From: Anaerolineales bacterium
Lineage (GTDB): Bacteria; Chloroflexota; Anaerolineae; Anaerolineales; Villigracilaceae
Direction of reading: 5' to 3'
Assembly (NCBI GenBank): GCA_014860745.1
Contig: JACZJC010000024.1
Location: forward strand, 1-62,971
DNA length: 62,971 nucleotides
Every line of letters starts with the position of its first letter. Within the stretch, counting starts at the first letter, position 1. Shown here piece after piece: positions 16,663 through 26,535 of this stretch. A program made the translations under genes and the position numbers. Below the pieces are notes generated by a model that made no database searches, was not told the DNA's origin, and saw only the letters and a program-made list of their open reading frames with translations.

Positions 16663-19011
16663 ATGAGTCAGAGTAATTTGGAACAGCAATACCCGTTACG
16701 GAATTCTCCAATCAGGAGCACCTCCCTTCAAACGCGGTTGGTGCTGTTCACCCTTGTCATCTCCCTGGTTCCCTTGATAATTCTTTCAGTTCGCGATATC
16801 TTACAATTGCAGCAGGCATTAACCAACAGTGCGGAGGAATCCCTCAAAACCAGCGCGGAACAGACCGCGAACAGCCTCGATACGTTCATCCATACCACAT
16901 TAGACTCGATCAGCATCGAGTCGCAAATCTCTGATTTCACAGAATACCTCTCCCTCTCGGCCGTTGAACGGCCCGGGAGTGAAGAGGAGGTGCGCGCTCG
17001 AAATTTGCTGAATAAATTGGTTACAAAGGATCCAGACACCATCCTTTCATATGCCCTTGTGGATGTGGATGGGAACGTTCTCCTGGATTCAGCGAACCCG
17101 GCCACCGCCAGGAATGAGGCGGACGAGGCTTATTTTCCACAAGTCCGATTTAGCACTGAGCCGGTCCTCACCGAAGTAATCTATGATGAAAATCAGACGA
17201 CTACCATTACCTTTGCTAATCGGGTGTTGGGTGCAAACGGGGACTACATCGGAATTCTAAGAGTAAAGTACGATTCCAACATCCTGCAAACCATTCTTGT
17301 CGAAAACTCAGAATCGTCTGCAAACGCCCTGGTGTTACTCCTCGACCAAACCTATATCCGCCTGGCGGACAGTCGGAATCCGAGCATGATCCAAAAGTCG
17401 ATTGCTCCTCTGACCCCTGTTGATTATTTGCTCGCCGTACAGTCCAAACGCTTCCTTAATATCCCTTCCAAAGAACAAACCACCAATTTTTTCGATTTTG
17501 AAAATGCCCTCGATAACTCCGCGACACAACCCTTCTTCAGAGTGGACATCACCCCGAACATCGCAGGCGACGACACTGTAGCGGTCGCACCCATGAGTGC
17601 CCGGCCATGGATCGTTGCCTATAGCAAACCTACCTCGCTTTTCCTCGCCGATGTTCAAAAGCAGACGCAGGCAAACGCGATCCTTGTGTTTGGAACCTCT
17701 GTTATCGTAGCGATCGTTGCAACATGGGTGGCCAGGGCTTTGACGAACCCCATCCTTACCCTGACCAAAGTGGCAAATCTAATTTCGCAGGGTGATCAAA
17801 ACGCCCGTGCAACGGTCAAATCGACCGATGAAATCGGGCTGCTGGCCTCGGCATTCAACTCCATGACAGACCAGCTTCGATCTGTGTTAATTGGATTGGA
17901 ACAGCGTATTTTCGAGCGCACTGCGGAATTACAAAGGAACAAATTGGAATTGGAAACCATCGCGGATGTCACCCGCGAAATCACCATCATCCGCGATCTG
18001 GATACTCTGCTGAGGGTCTCGGCTGGGTTGATCCGGGATCGGTTTAAGTATTACCATGTCGGCATTTTCCTTGTAGATGAGCGCGGCGAAAATGCAGTTT
18101 TACGGGCTGCAAACAGCGCCGCCGCCAATCAAATGCTGGCAATGAATTACAAATTGAAGGTCGGTAAAACAGGCGTGGTCGGGAATGTGACCGCCACAGG
18201 CCAGGCATATATTGCCCTGGATGTCGGTCTCGATGCCGTCCATTTTGAGAATCCCTTCCTGCCGGAAACCCGCTCTGAAATCGCCCTCCCCCTGCGGGCA
18301 AGGAATATCACGATCGGCGCGCTCGATATTCAGGCAAATATTCCGAACGCGTTTAATCAACAGGATATCCAAACCCTTCAAATACTGGCCGACCAGCTCG
18401 CCGCAGCAATTGAGAACGCACAGCTAGCCCAGCAGGTGGAAGGAACCCTTGAAGAGTTGACAAAAGCGAATCGCGTCCATACCCGTGAAGTATGGGAATC
18501 TACTATCGCGGAAAGGGGCATCCCCACATATGAGTATGACGGCCTGCAGATCAAACCGACACCAAAAAATCTACCGGTGAATTTGCTTAATCAATTGGAG
18601 GCCGGAAAACCTGTCATCGTACAGCAAAATGGGCAAAAAGCAAACGAGGTCACTTTCAATAAGGGAAACACGCTTCTTGTTCCGTTGATAATGCTCAACC
18701 AGGTTATCGGGGTGATCGGCCTGGAGCAGGAAGACGGAGCTCACGTCTGGACCGATGAAGAAATAGCGGTCGCCCAGGCAGCCGCCAACCGCGCCGCTCT
18801 CACCCTTGAAAATGCCCGCCTGCTTGAAGAAAGCCAGAGGCGGGCCTCCAAAGAGCGCACCATCCTCGAATCCACGGCTCGGGTCGGTTCCGCTATCAGC
18901 ATCGAAAATATTCTCCAGCAGACTGCCGAGGAGCTGGAGCGGGTACTCGGCGATTCGGAAGTGGTATTGCAATTTAACACCGAATCCAACCCGCCGCAAA
19001 AAGGGCTCTAA
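16663..19011 (+). CDS. dCACHE-HAMP-GAF membrane sensor, no output domain
   Basis: A 782-residue protein. An upstream ATG at 16567 lies inside the preceding gene; the ATG at 16663 comes 1 base after the preceding stop and gives MSQSNLEQQ followed by a typical first membrane helix (about 24-45). The extracytoplasmic part to about 335 shows CACHE features (YALVDVDGNVLLDSA, GANGDYIGILRVKYDSNIL). The second helix is at 337-360, HAMP at 360-410 and GAF at 440-595 (NPFLPETRSEIALPL). A short second GAF with the Trp segment (TREVWES) and the shared tail follow. No catalytic output. Confidence 0.84.
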   Translation: MSQSNLEQQYPLRNSPIRSTSLQTRLVLFTLVISLVPLIILSVRDILQLQQALTNSAEESLKTSAEQTANSLDTFIHTTLDSISIESQISDFTEYLSLSAVERPGSEEEVRARNLLNKLVTKDPDTILSYALVDVDGNVLLDSANPATARNEADEAYFPQVRFSTEPVLTEVIYDENQTTTITFANRVLGANGDYIGILRVKYDSNILQTILVENSESSANALVLLLDQTYIRLADSRNPSMIQKSIAPLTPVDYLLAVQSKRFLNIPSKEQTTNFFDFENALDNSATQPFFRVDITPNIAGDDTVAVAPMSARPWIVAYSKPTSLFLADVQKQTQANAILVFGTSVIVAIVATWVARALTNPILTLTKVANLISQGDQNARATVKSTDEIGLLASAFNSMTDQLRSVLIGLEQRIFERTAELQRNKLELETIADVTREITIIRDLDTLLRVSAGLIRDRFKYYHVGIFLVDERGENAVLRAANSAAANQMLAMNYKLKVGKTGVVGNVTATGQAYIALDVGLDAVHFENPFLPETRSEIALPLRARNITIGALDIQANIPNAFNQQDIQTLQILADQLAAAIENAQLAQQVEGTLEELTKANRVHTREVWESTIAERGIPTYEYDGLQIKPTPKNLPVNLLNQLEAGKPVIVQQNGQKANEVTFNKGNTLLVPLIMLNQVIGVIGLEQEDGAHVWTDEEIAVAQAAANRAALTLENARLLEESQRRASKERTILESTARVGSAISIENILQQTAEELERVLGDSEVVLQFNTESNPPQKGL

Positions 19012-19036
19012 CCTTCATTTCCGCCAAGGAAGCAAT

Positions 19037-20764
19037 ATGATCAAGGCATTTGGAAATTTGTTTCAACCCCCAAAATTCGAAGACCCGGAGCAGATGCGGC
19101 TCGCCAGGGTGCTTCATGTCATTACAATTGGAGCCTGGCTTGTTCCGTTAACTATCCTGGTCATAGCCCTGTTTTTTCCGTCCTTCCAAACAAGGGGCTT
19201 TATTGCGGGATCCATAGTAATAATAATAAATCTGATCGTCATCCTTCTTTTGCGAAGGGGCAGCTTGAGATTGGCGGGATTAGTTTTCATTCTTGCGCTA
19301 ACCGCCGTTCTCTCCTTTATAAGCTATACGTTCAACGCTCAACCCCGCCCTTACATTCTATTTTTTGCCTGGATCATTATCCTGGCAGGGCTCTTATTGG
19401 GCAGGCATGCCGCAACAGCCGTCGCAGTGTATTTCGCACTTTTACAGACCGTGATCATTCTGCTGGTGGAGCAGGGAGTGATACGGCCGAATCCCGTGGA
19501 AACTCTATCGTTGGGCAATGTCCTCATTTTCGCAGTCGCCTTCCTGCTTATTTCAAGTTCGATCAACCTCGCCTCCAAGAGCATTCAAGACCTTTATGAG
19601 AAAGGCAGATTAAATCAAATAAAACTGGAGCAGGCAAACCAGGAATTGACCGGATTGACGCATCACCTGGAAGAGCGGATTGCCAGCCGCACCTCGGAAC
19701 TGGAAAACGCCAACGTGAGGATCGAAAAACGCGCCCGCCAATTTCAATCCATTTCCCAGATCACGCGCGCGATCATCTTGCCACAAAACTTGCACGACCT
19801 TCTTCCCCAAATTGCGAAAGTGATCAGCGAACAATTTGATTTTTATCACGCCGGCATTTTTCTGATTGATCCGAACAAGGTATTTGCCGTGCTTAGCGCC
19901 GCAAATAGCGAGGGCGGGGAACGGATGCTTGCCAGATCCCACAAATTACGCATCGGGCAGACAGGGATCGTCGGGTATGTGGCGAAAACGGGGAAGATCC
20001 GCGTCGCGTTGGATACCGGAGCTGATTCTATTTATTTCAATAACCCGGATCTGCCGAATACCCGCTCTGAAATGGCTCTCCCACTCCTGCATGCGAACGG
20101 TGATGTCATCGGCGTCCTGGATATTCAAAGCACGTCACCCAATGCTTTCCTTCAAGAGGATATCGAAATCCTGACCACCCTCGCTGAGCAGGTGTCCATG
20201 GCCATGGTCAATGCCCGCCAATTTGAGGAGACCCAAAAAGCCCTGGCCGAAGCTGAAATGGTTTACAGGCAGGAACTTAAGACCGGCTGGGAAAAATTTT
20301 CGCGATACCAAAAACTTGCCGGCATACGCAGGCGCGGCATGAAAACCAGTTTTCTCGCTGAACCCGTTGAAATTCCGGGAGCCAGTGAGGTGACTCAATC
20401 CGGAACGCCGTTTAAAGAGAATATGGAAAATATCGATTCCACCCATTTGACCATGCCTGTCAAACTGCGCGGGGAAGTGGTGGGGTTGTTAAATCTCAAG
20501 GCGGGAAAAAATCGGGAATGGAGTCCGGATGAAATGGACGTCATCACAGCCATCATCGAGAGAGCCGCACTGACGATTGAAAATGCCAGGCTGCTGGATG
20601 AAAGCCGCAGAATTGCAGGCAGAGAACGCGCGATCAGCGAAATTTCAGCAAAGATCGGCCAGGGGACGGAGATCGAATCCATTTTAAGGACCGCCGTCAG
20701 GGAGCTGGGTGCCCAGATCAGCGATGCCCAAGTAACCATCGAAATCGATGGCGGTCAGGAATGA
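19037..20764 (+). CDS. Six-helix membrane GAF sensor, no output domain
   Basis: A 575-residue protein. The frame is open from 18806, but the ATG at 19037 follows the previous stop by 25 bases and has an AAGGAAG ribosome-binding site, giving MIKAFGNLFQPP. Six strongly hydrophobic helices lie at about 30-190, then a coiled coil (THHLEERIASRTSELENANV). GAF at 240-400 contains GQTGIVGYVAKTGKIRVALD and NPDLPNTRSEMALPL. The short second GAF begins with the Trp segment (LKTGWEKFSRYQ), and the protein ends in the shared tail. Confidence 0.83.
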   Translation: MIKAFGNLFQPPKFEDPEQMRLARVLHVITIGAWLVPLTILVIALFFPSFQTRGFIAGSIVIIINLIVILLLRRGSLRLAGLVFILALTAVLSFISYTFNAQPRPYILFFAWIIILAGLLLGRHAATAVAVYFALLQTVIILLVEQGVIRPNPVETLSLGNVLIFAVAFLLISSSINLASKSIQDLYEKGRLNQIKLEQANQELTGLTHHLEERIASRTSELENANVRIEKRARQFQSISQITRAIILPQNLHDLLPQIAKVISEQFDFYHAGIFLIDPNKVFAVLSAANSEGGERMLARSHKLRIGQTGIVGYVAKTGKIRVALDTGADSIYFNNPDLPNTRSEMALPLLHANGDVIGVLDIQSTSPNAFLQEDIEILTTLAEQVSMAMVNARQFEETQKALAEAEMVYRQELKTGWEKFSRYQKLAGIRRRGMKTSFLAEPVEIPGASEVTQSGTPFKENMENIDSTHLTMPVKLRGEVVGLLNLKAGKNREWSPDEMDVITAIIERAALTIENARLLDESRRIAGRERAISEISAKIGQGTEIESILRTAVRELGAQISDAQVTIEIDGGQE

Positions 20765-20799
20765 CCTTCCAATGGAATTAGTTTTTTGAGGTGTTTATT

Positions 20800-22155
20800 G
20801 TGACCAATTCATCTTACCGCCCTCCCCTTAATGAAACTCGGCGTTACGCCATGTTCGGCGTCGCCTTTGGATTCACGTTTCCGCTCACCGCTACAATTCT
20901 GGAAGTATTATTTTCAAACCTACCGATCACCATTTTCAACATGCTTTACGTTCAGAGGATCACCCCCCTATTATGGATTGTCGATACTGCGCCGATTGTC
21001 ATCGGGTTGCTTGCAGGGTATGCCGGCCGCAAGCAGGATTTATTAAGCGAAGTCAACAGACAATTAAGCGAGCGTGAAAACGAGTTGAAAAACAATCAAG
21101 TCAATCTCGAACAATACGCAAATGATCGAACCCAGGAATTATTAATAGCCAACCAGCGCAATCAACACCGCGCGTCCCAATTCGAATCGATCGCACAAAT
21201 TTCACGTACCATCAGCTCCACACAAGCTCTCGATACCCTTCTTCCGCAAATCGCGGAAACAATTTCTGAAAATCTCGGGTTTTACCATGTCGGTATCTTC
21301 CTTTTGGATGTGAAAAAAGAATACGCTGTGCTTGTTGCCACGAACAGCCCCGGCGGGACCAGAATGCTCGAGAGGAACCATCGCCTTCCGGTCGGCGAGA
21401 CGGGACTGGTCGGGTATGTGGCCGGAAGCGGTCAACCCCGCCTCGCGCTGGATGTTGGTAAAGATGCAGTTTACTTCAACAATCCCGACCTTCCCGAAAC
21501 CCGCTCCGAGATCGCCCTCCCCCTCCGGATCGGCTCGAACATCTTCGGTGTCCTGGATGTACAAAGCACCGAGGCACAGGCCTTTTCACAGGAGGATGTC
21601 AGCATCCTTTCCACACTTGCCGAACAGGTGGGCATCGCCATCCAAAATGCCCGTTCCTACCAGGAAAGTCAGGAAGCCCTGGCGCAGGCCGAGATCATTT
21701 CAGCCCAGCTAAGCCAGCAGCAGTGGAATCATTTCCGGAACCGTCAGCCGGTTAGTGGCTATCATTTTGACGGCGTGGAAACGAAGCGGGTGGATCCCTC
21801 ATCGGGGAAACGGTCTGCCCACAGTCTTTCGATTCCTTTGACCCTGCGTGGCACTCGTATTGGAACCTTGAAACTAAACACGCCTGACCCCAACCGTAAC
21901 TGGACCGATGAAGAGATCGCAATGGCACAGGCAACCGCAGAGCGCACAACCCTCGCCATCGAAAATGCCCGTCTTCTGCAGGATGCCCAAAAACGCGCGG
22001 CCAAGGAACGTACCATTGGCGAGATTTCATCAAAGATCGGCAGCCTCGTGAATTTGGATAACATCGTTCAAACCACCCTTCAGGAACTTGGAAACACCCT
22101 GCCCGGAACCGAGATCGCCATTCAATTCACCCCACAGAAACCCGGGCAATCTTAA
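20800..22155 (+). CDS. Two-helix membrane GAF sensor, no output domain (shortest member)
   Basis: A 451-residue protein. Two GTG codons compete, at 20791 and 20800. GAGGTG at 20788-20793 makes a good ribosome-binding site for the second (6 bases), so I choose MTNSSYRPPLN. Only two membrane helices are seen (about 17-40 and 55-75), so it has no sizeable external sensor domain. A long coiled coil precedes GAF at 125-285 with TGLVGYVAGSGQPRLALD and NPDLPETRSEIALPL, then the short second GAF with the Trp segment (SQQQWNHF) and the shared tail. It may sense only cytoplasmic ligands or act as a linker between other members. Confidence 0.82.
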   Translation: MTNSSYRPPLNETRRYAMFGVAFGFTFPLTATILEVLFSNLPITIFNMLYVQRITPLLWIVDTAPIVIGLLAGYAGRKQDLLSEVNRQLSERENELKNNQVNLEQYANDRTQELLIANQRNQHRASQFESIAQISRTISSTQALDTLLPQIAETISENLGFYHVGIFLLDVKKEYAVLVATNSPGGTRMLERNHRLPVGETGLVGYVAGSGQPRLALDVGKDAVYFNNPDLPETRSEIALPLRIGSNIFGVLDVQSTEAQAFSQEDVSILSTLAEQVGIAIQNARSYQESQEALAQAEIISAQLSQQQWNHFRNRQPVSGYHFDGVETKRVDPSSGKRSAHSLSIPLTLRGTRIGTLKLNTPDPNRNWTDEEIAMAQATAERTTLAIENARLLQDAQKRAAKERTIGEISSKIGSLVNLDNIVQTTLQELGNTLPGTEIAIQFTPQKPGQS

Positions 22156-22172
22156 AGGCTCAGGAGAACGAT

Positions 22173-23894
22173 ATGATTTTTAAATTACTTGAGTATTTTA
22201 AAGATGAAAAAGATAACGACCCGTCGTTTATTCGCCTGACACGGAATATTCTTCTCTTCGTGATATTTCTGAATATCATGCTTTTGCCGCTCCTGTCTGG
22301 TCTGGTAATGGAGGACGCTCAAAATTCGCGGGAAATAACAGCCCTTTCCATCACGCTCATCCTGGAAGGGATTTCGCTTTATTACGTCCTGCGGGGGAAA
22401 ATACGCATGGCAAAGGTGGTTGTGCCGATCGCTTTGATCGTTGCGGTAACCTTTATTTCGCTTACAACAAACGGGCTGAAAAATCCGGCCATGACCGGCC
22501 TCCCCCTCATCCTCGTTATTTCCGCGATTCTTTTGGAAAAACGCTCGGTCTATATTATTGCCCCCCTGGCGGTCATCGCGGTGATCGTGGTTGGGATTTT
22601 CGATCTAAGCGGCAAAATTCGATTTGTCCCGGTCGGCCTTGATGATGCGATCATCATCCCGGTTCTTTTGATCGGCTGCGCGGGGATCATTCAATTATTG
22701 ATCGGGCGGTTGAACGAAAGCATCCAAAGAGCCCGCGAAAGCGAAGAAATCCAAAAGCAGGAAAATATCGAGCTTAACCAACTGCGAACTTCCCTTGAAG
22801 AGCGTGTGGAACAGCGCACTTCCGAATTGGATGCCGCCAACCGTAATAACGAAAAACGCGCAAAGCAGTTCGAAGCAGTTGCTCAAATTGCCCGCGCCAT
22901 CTCATCCATTCAGGACCTCGATACAATCCTTCCGCGCATCACGCAGGTGATCAGCGAGCAATTCGGCTATTATCACACCGGCATTTTTTTGATCGACGAC
23001 AACCGCGAGTATGCAGTCCTGCGTGCTGCCAATAGTGAAGGTGGAAGGAAAATGCTTGCCAATGGGCACCGGCTACCCGTAGGCCAGACCGGGATCGTCG
23101 GATATGTCACCGCCACCGGTCAGCCTCGCATCGCCCTTGACGTGGGAACGGATGCGGTATACTTTGACAATCCCTTCCTCCCGAACACCCACTCCGAGAT
23201 CGCCCTCCCCCTTCGCATTGCCGGGCAGGTAATTGGCGCATTAGACGTCCAAAGCGAGGAGTCCAATGCATTTTCAGTGATCGATACCGAAGTCTTGACC
23301 ACCCTTGCAGACCAGGTCTCGATTGCCATTCAAAATGCCCGTACCCTCGAAGATGCCCAAAAAGCCCTCGCGGAAGCCCGCAGTGCGTTTGGTCAATTAA
23401 CCCAGGATGCCTGGAAGATCCTGCGTCCGGAAACCGTCGGCCTCGGCTTCCAATTGACGAACCGCACCACCCGGCCTCTGGAAAACCCCATCGAGGATGA
23501 TGATATAAAGGAAGCTGTCGATAGAGGGGAAACCGTCATCACCACCCAAAATAAAAATACCTCCAGGCTGACCATTCCGATCCGCCTGCGAAATAACGTA
23601 ATTGGGGTGATGAACCTTAAGACAACCAGCGATGTTGTCTTTTCACAGGATGAAGTGGAGATCGCCGAAGCGGTTGCCGAGCGTCTCTCACTCGCGATTG
23701 AAACCGCCACCCTGCTTCGCGCCACCCAGCGCCGCGCTGACATCGAAAAGATCACAACAAATATTTCTGCAAAAGTAAGCTCATCCACCCGCTTCGATAC
23801 CATCCTGCAAACCGCTGCGCAGGAACTCAGCCGCGCATTGGGTGGTGAAGTCATCGTGCAGATCGAACCGATTGCAATGAAAATGGATGCATAA
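22173..23894 (+). CDS. Six-helix membrane GAF sensor, no output domain
   Basis: A 573-residue protein with an AGGAG ribosome-binding site before the ATG. About six hydrophobic helices lie at 25-185. The coiled coil (TSLEERVEQRTSELDAANR) leads to GAF at 235-395 with GQTGIVGYVTATGQPRIALD and NPFLPNTHSEIALPL, where the usual Arg of TRSE is His. The short second GAF with the Trp segment (TQDAWKIL) and the shared tail follow. It is separated from its neighbours by 17 and 44 bases. Confidence 0.83.
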   Translation: MIFKLLEYFKDEKDNDPSFIRLTRNILLFVIFLNIMLLPLLSGLVMEDAQNSREITALSITLILEGISLYYVLRGKIRMAKVVVPIALIVAVTFISLTTNGLKNPAMTGLPLILVISAILLEKRSVYIIAPLAVIAVIVVGIFDLSGKIRFVPVGLDDAIIIPVLLIGCAGIIQLLIGRLNESIQRARESEEIQKQENIELNQLRTSLEERVEQRTSELDAANRNNEKRAKQFEAVAQIARAISSIQDLDTILPRITQVISEQFGYYHTGIFLIDDNREYAVLRAANSEGGRKMLANGHRLPVGQTGIVGYVTATGQPRIALDVGTDAVYFDNPFLPNTHSEIALPLRIAGQVIGALDVQSEESNAFSVIDTEVLTTLADQVSIAIQNARTLEDAQKALAEARSAFGQLTQDAWKILRPETVGLGFQLTNRTTRPLENPIEDDDIKEAVDRGETVITTQNKNTSRLTIPIRLRNNVIGVMNLKTTSDVVFSQDEVEIAEAVAERLSLAIETATLLRATQRRADIEKITTNISAKVSSSTRFDTILQTAAQELSRALGGEVIVQIEPIAMKMDA

Positions 23895-23938
23895 CCCCTC
23901 GGTTTACATGTTAAAACTGGACACACGAGAATAAGAAT

Positions 23939-26461
23939 ATGAATCAACCCAAACTCAAACTCCCCTCGATCAGCCGCTGGCTTCTGGCTATCCCCCTAAG
24001 CCTGCGTGGAAAATTGATTGTGGGAAATATGTTGATTACATTGCTGGCCATCCTCGGCATGGGCTATTATGTATACTTCCGCGCCCAGGAATCCAACGAT
24101 TATCTCACCACCCAGTTGGAACAAAGTGTATCCCAGAGCGCAGATGAGCAATTGGCGGCGGTGGCGAATGAGCAGTCGGCAACGCTCAATGATTTCTTTT
24201 CATCAAAAAGTTATGAGATTTCACTGATCGGCGCGAACCTGAATAATTTATTATCCGGGGAATCCCGGTTGGGCAATGGTGTTTATTGGGATTCCGCCCA
24301 ATCCTTATCGCTCCTCCCCAATGGAAGCTGGGATAATTCCAACGAAGAGCCGTCCTCCATATTTATCCCGGCGGGTCCGCAGGAATTGACCCCGGCCATG
24401 GTCGCCGTATTAAATACGATCAAATTAACCGAATCCTCGGTCCCCCCCCTCCTTGAAAAGAATCCGGAGATCATCGCGATTTATTTTGGCGGTACGTTCC
24501 GCGAAACGATCTATTATCCAAACATCGACCTTGCCAATATCGTGCCGCCGGACTTTGATGTAACGCAGAGGCCCTGGTATGTCGCATCCACACCGCGGAA
24601 CAACCCAGAGGGCAGTGTCGTCTGGTCGGAGCCTTACCAGGATGCAGCTCTGAACGGTCTCGTCGTTACGGCAAGTATTCCTGTCTTTGACTCATATCGG
24701 AGATTTCGCGGCGTTGCCGCCATGGATATTCAGCTCAACCAGATCACCAGCATCGTTTCCAATATCCGCCTGGGCGACACAGGCTATGCCTTTTTGGTCG
24801 ATCGTGATAACCGTCTGATCGCTTTTCCCCAGGCTGGTTATGATGATTTCGGAATCTCCCCAGAGAGTCTTCCACTCGGCGAGATCGTCACCCAGCAAGA
24901 ACTGCCCAGCCTGCCTACCTCGTTCTTCGAGACCCTATCCAAAATTTCAGCAGGCGAAAGTGGATTCACAAAAATCAAGATCAACGACACGACCCGCTAT
25001 ATCATTTACCGCCCCTTGCCGGAGGTCGGTTACGGGCTTGCAATTCTGGTTCCAGAGGTCGAACTTCAGAAAGATGCCATTATCGCCAATGAGCAAATAA
25101 ACCGGCAGACCCGCAACGCAATTTTGGTCAGCTTATTTTTGATCCTTGGCATTTTGTTCACGGCCTCGCTTGCCTCCCTTGTCATGGGAAACGCAGTCAC
25201 TGCGCCTTTAATCTCATTAACAAAGACCGCCAGAGCCATCGCAGGGGGAGACCTGGATGCGCGGGCTGAGATTCATAACCAGGACGAGATCGGTATCCTT
25301 GGCCAGTCGCTGAATATGATGGCTGCTGAATTGCAGAAGTCCTTTGGCTCGCTCGAGCAGGGAGTCGCTGATCGAACCAGGGAACTCGAGATTGCACGCA
25401 CAAACAGCGAGCGCCGCGCGAGCGACCTTCAAGCGATCAGTGAAATATCAAAAGTAATCGCAGGCGAACAAAAATTAGATACCCTGCTTCCATTAATTAC
25501 GCGGGTGGTAAGCGACCGTTTTGGCTTCTATCATATTGGAATCTTTCTGATTGATGAGGCGAATCAATATGCGGTTCTTCTTGCGTCTAACAGCGAAGGC
25601 GGACAGGCAATGCTACACCGCGGACACATGTTGGAGGTCGGTGGAGGCGGAATCGTCGGATACGTCGCCAAGTTTAGCGCGCCTCGCATCGCTCTCGACG
25701 TCGGGCTGGATGCTGTTTTCTTCAACAACCCCGACCTCCCCGAAACCCGCTCTGAAATGGCGGTACCTTTGATCGTCCGCAATAAGATCGTTGGCGTACT
25801 GGACCTGCAAAGCACAAAGGCCGGCGCATTCACGGACAACGAGGTCAACACCATGAGCATCCTTGCCGACCAGATCGCCATCGCCATTGAAAATGCCCGC
25901 CTCTTCCAGCAGACTCAACAAGCCCTGATCGAAGCAGAGACGTTATACCGCCAGAATATCAAGGAAGGCTGGTCGAAGTTCAGCCGCGAAGAAACATCCA
26001 TCGGCTATTATCAAACTCTCAAAGGCGGCGGCAAATTGAACGCTCCCATCGACTCGGAAGAAATTCGCCAGGCAATGAACAGCGGCGAAGCGCAAATCTT
26101 TAACAACCCGCAAGGCGCGCAGGAACCATCCATCGTCGTTCCCATTAAATTACGCGGACAGGTCATTGGCGCATTGAATGTGAAATCCCCCGCCTCCGGA
26201 CGGCATTGGTCTGCCGACGAGGTCAACCTAGTAGAAGCCATCTCAGAACGTTTATCTTTTTCCTTGGAAAATGCGCGCCTGATCCAGGAATCTCAACGTC
26301 AGGTGATCAAGGAGCAGACGATCAGCGAAGTAACCGGCAAGATCGGCGCATCGATCAACTTGAAGAACGTCCTTCAAACCGCGGTCGAGGAATTGGCACG
26401 CGCCATGCCCGGCTCGGAAGTGATCATCGAGTTTGACCAGAAGAACGGGAATCCGGATTAA
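23939..26461 (+). CDS. dCACHE-HAMP-GAF membrane sensor, no output domain
   Basis: An 840-residue protein. The first membrane helix is at about 26-46 and the second at 393-417. The region between is a clear double CACHE domain: TQRPWYVASTPRNNPEGSV, SEPYQDAALNGLVVTASIPV, then GVAAMDIQLNQITSIV and GDTGYAFLVDRDNRLIAFP, the pattern of chemoreceptors that bind amino acids and similar small molecules. HAMP is at 418-470, GAF at 500-660 (NPDLPETRSEMAVPL), then a short second GAF with the Trp segment (KEGWSKFS) and the shared tail. Amino-acid sensing would fit the threonine synthase fusion downstream, but this is speculation. Confidence 0.87.
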   Translation: MNQPKLKLPSISRWLLAIPLSLRGKLIVGNMLITLLAILGMGYYVYFRAQESNDYLTTQLEQSVSQSADEQLAAVANEQSATLNDFFSSKSYEISLIGANLNNLLSGESRLGNGVYWDSAQSLSLLPNGSWDNSNEEPSSIFIPAGPQELTPAMVAVLNTIKLTESSVPPLLEKNPEIIAIYFGGTFRETIYYPNIDLANIVPPDFDVTQRPWYVASTPRNNPEGSVVWSEPYQDAALNGLVVTASIPVFDSYRRFRGVAAMDIQLNQITSIVSNIRLGDTGYAFLVDRDNRLIAFPQAGYDDFGISPESLPLGEIVTQQELPSLPTSFFETLSKISAGESGFTKIKINDTTRYIIYRPLPEVGYGLAILVPEVELQKDAIIANEQINRQTRNAILVSLFLILGILFTASLASLVMGNAVTAPLISLTKTARAIAGGDLDARAEIHNQDEIGILGQSLNMMAAELQKSFGSLEQGVADRTRELEIARTNSERRASDLQAISEISKVIAGEQKLDTLLPLITRVVSDRFGFYHIGIFLIDEANQYAVLLASNSEGGQAMLHRGHMLEVGGGGIVGYVAKFSAPRIALDVGLDAVFFNNPDLPETRSEMAVPLIVRNKIVGVLDLQSTKAGAFTDNEVNTMSILADQIAIAIENARLFQQTQQALIEAETLYRQNIKEGWSKFSREETSIGYYQTLKGGGKLNAPIDSEEIRQAMNSGEAQIFNNPQGAQEPSIVVPIKLRGQVIGALNVKSPASGRHWSADEVNLVEAISERLSFSLENARLIQESQRQVIKEQTISEVTGKIGASINLKNVLQTAVEELARAMPGSEVIIEFDQKNGNPD

Positions 26462-26535
26462 CGAAAATGACCCCATTCCATTTTAACGCTGTGATTTTTC
26501 AAATGACGCGAGAAACGAATTAAAGGAAAACAGTC

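Noticed and set aside
18806-19036. N-terminal extension of the sensor at 19037
   Set aside because: It overlaps the end of the previous sensor gene; the ATG at 19037 has a ribosome-binding site.
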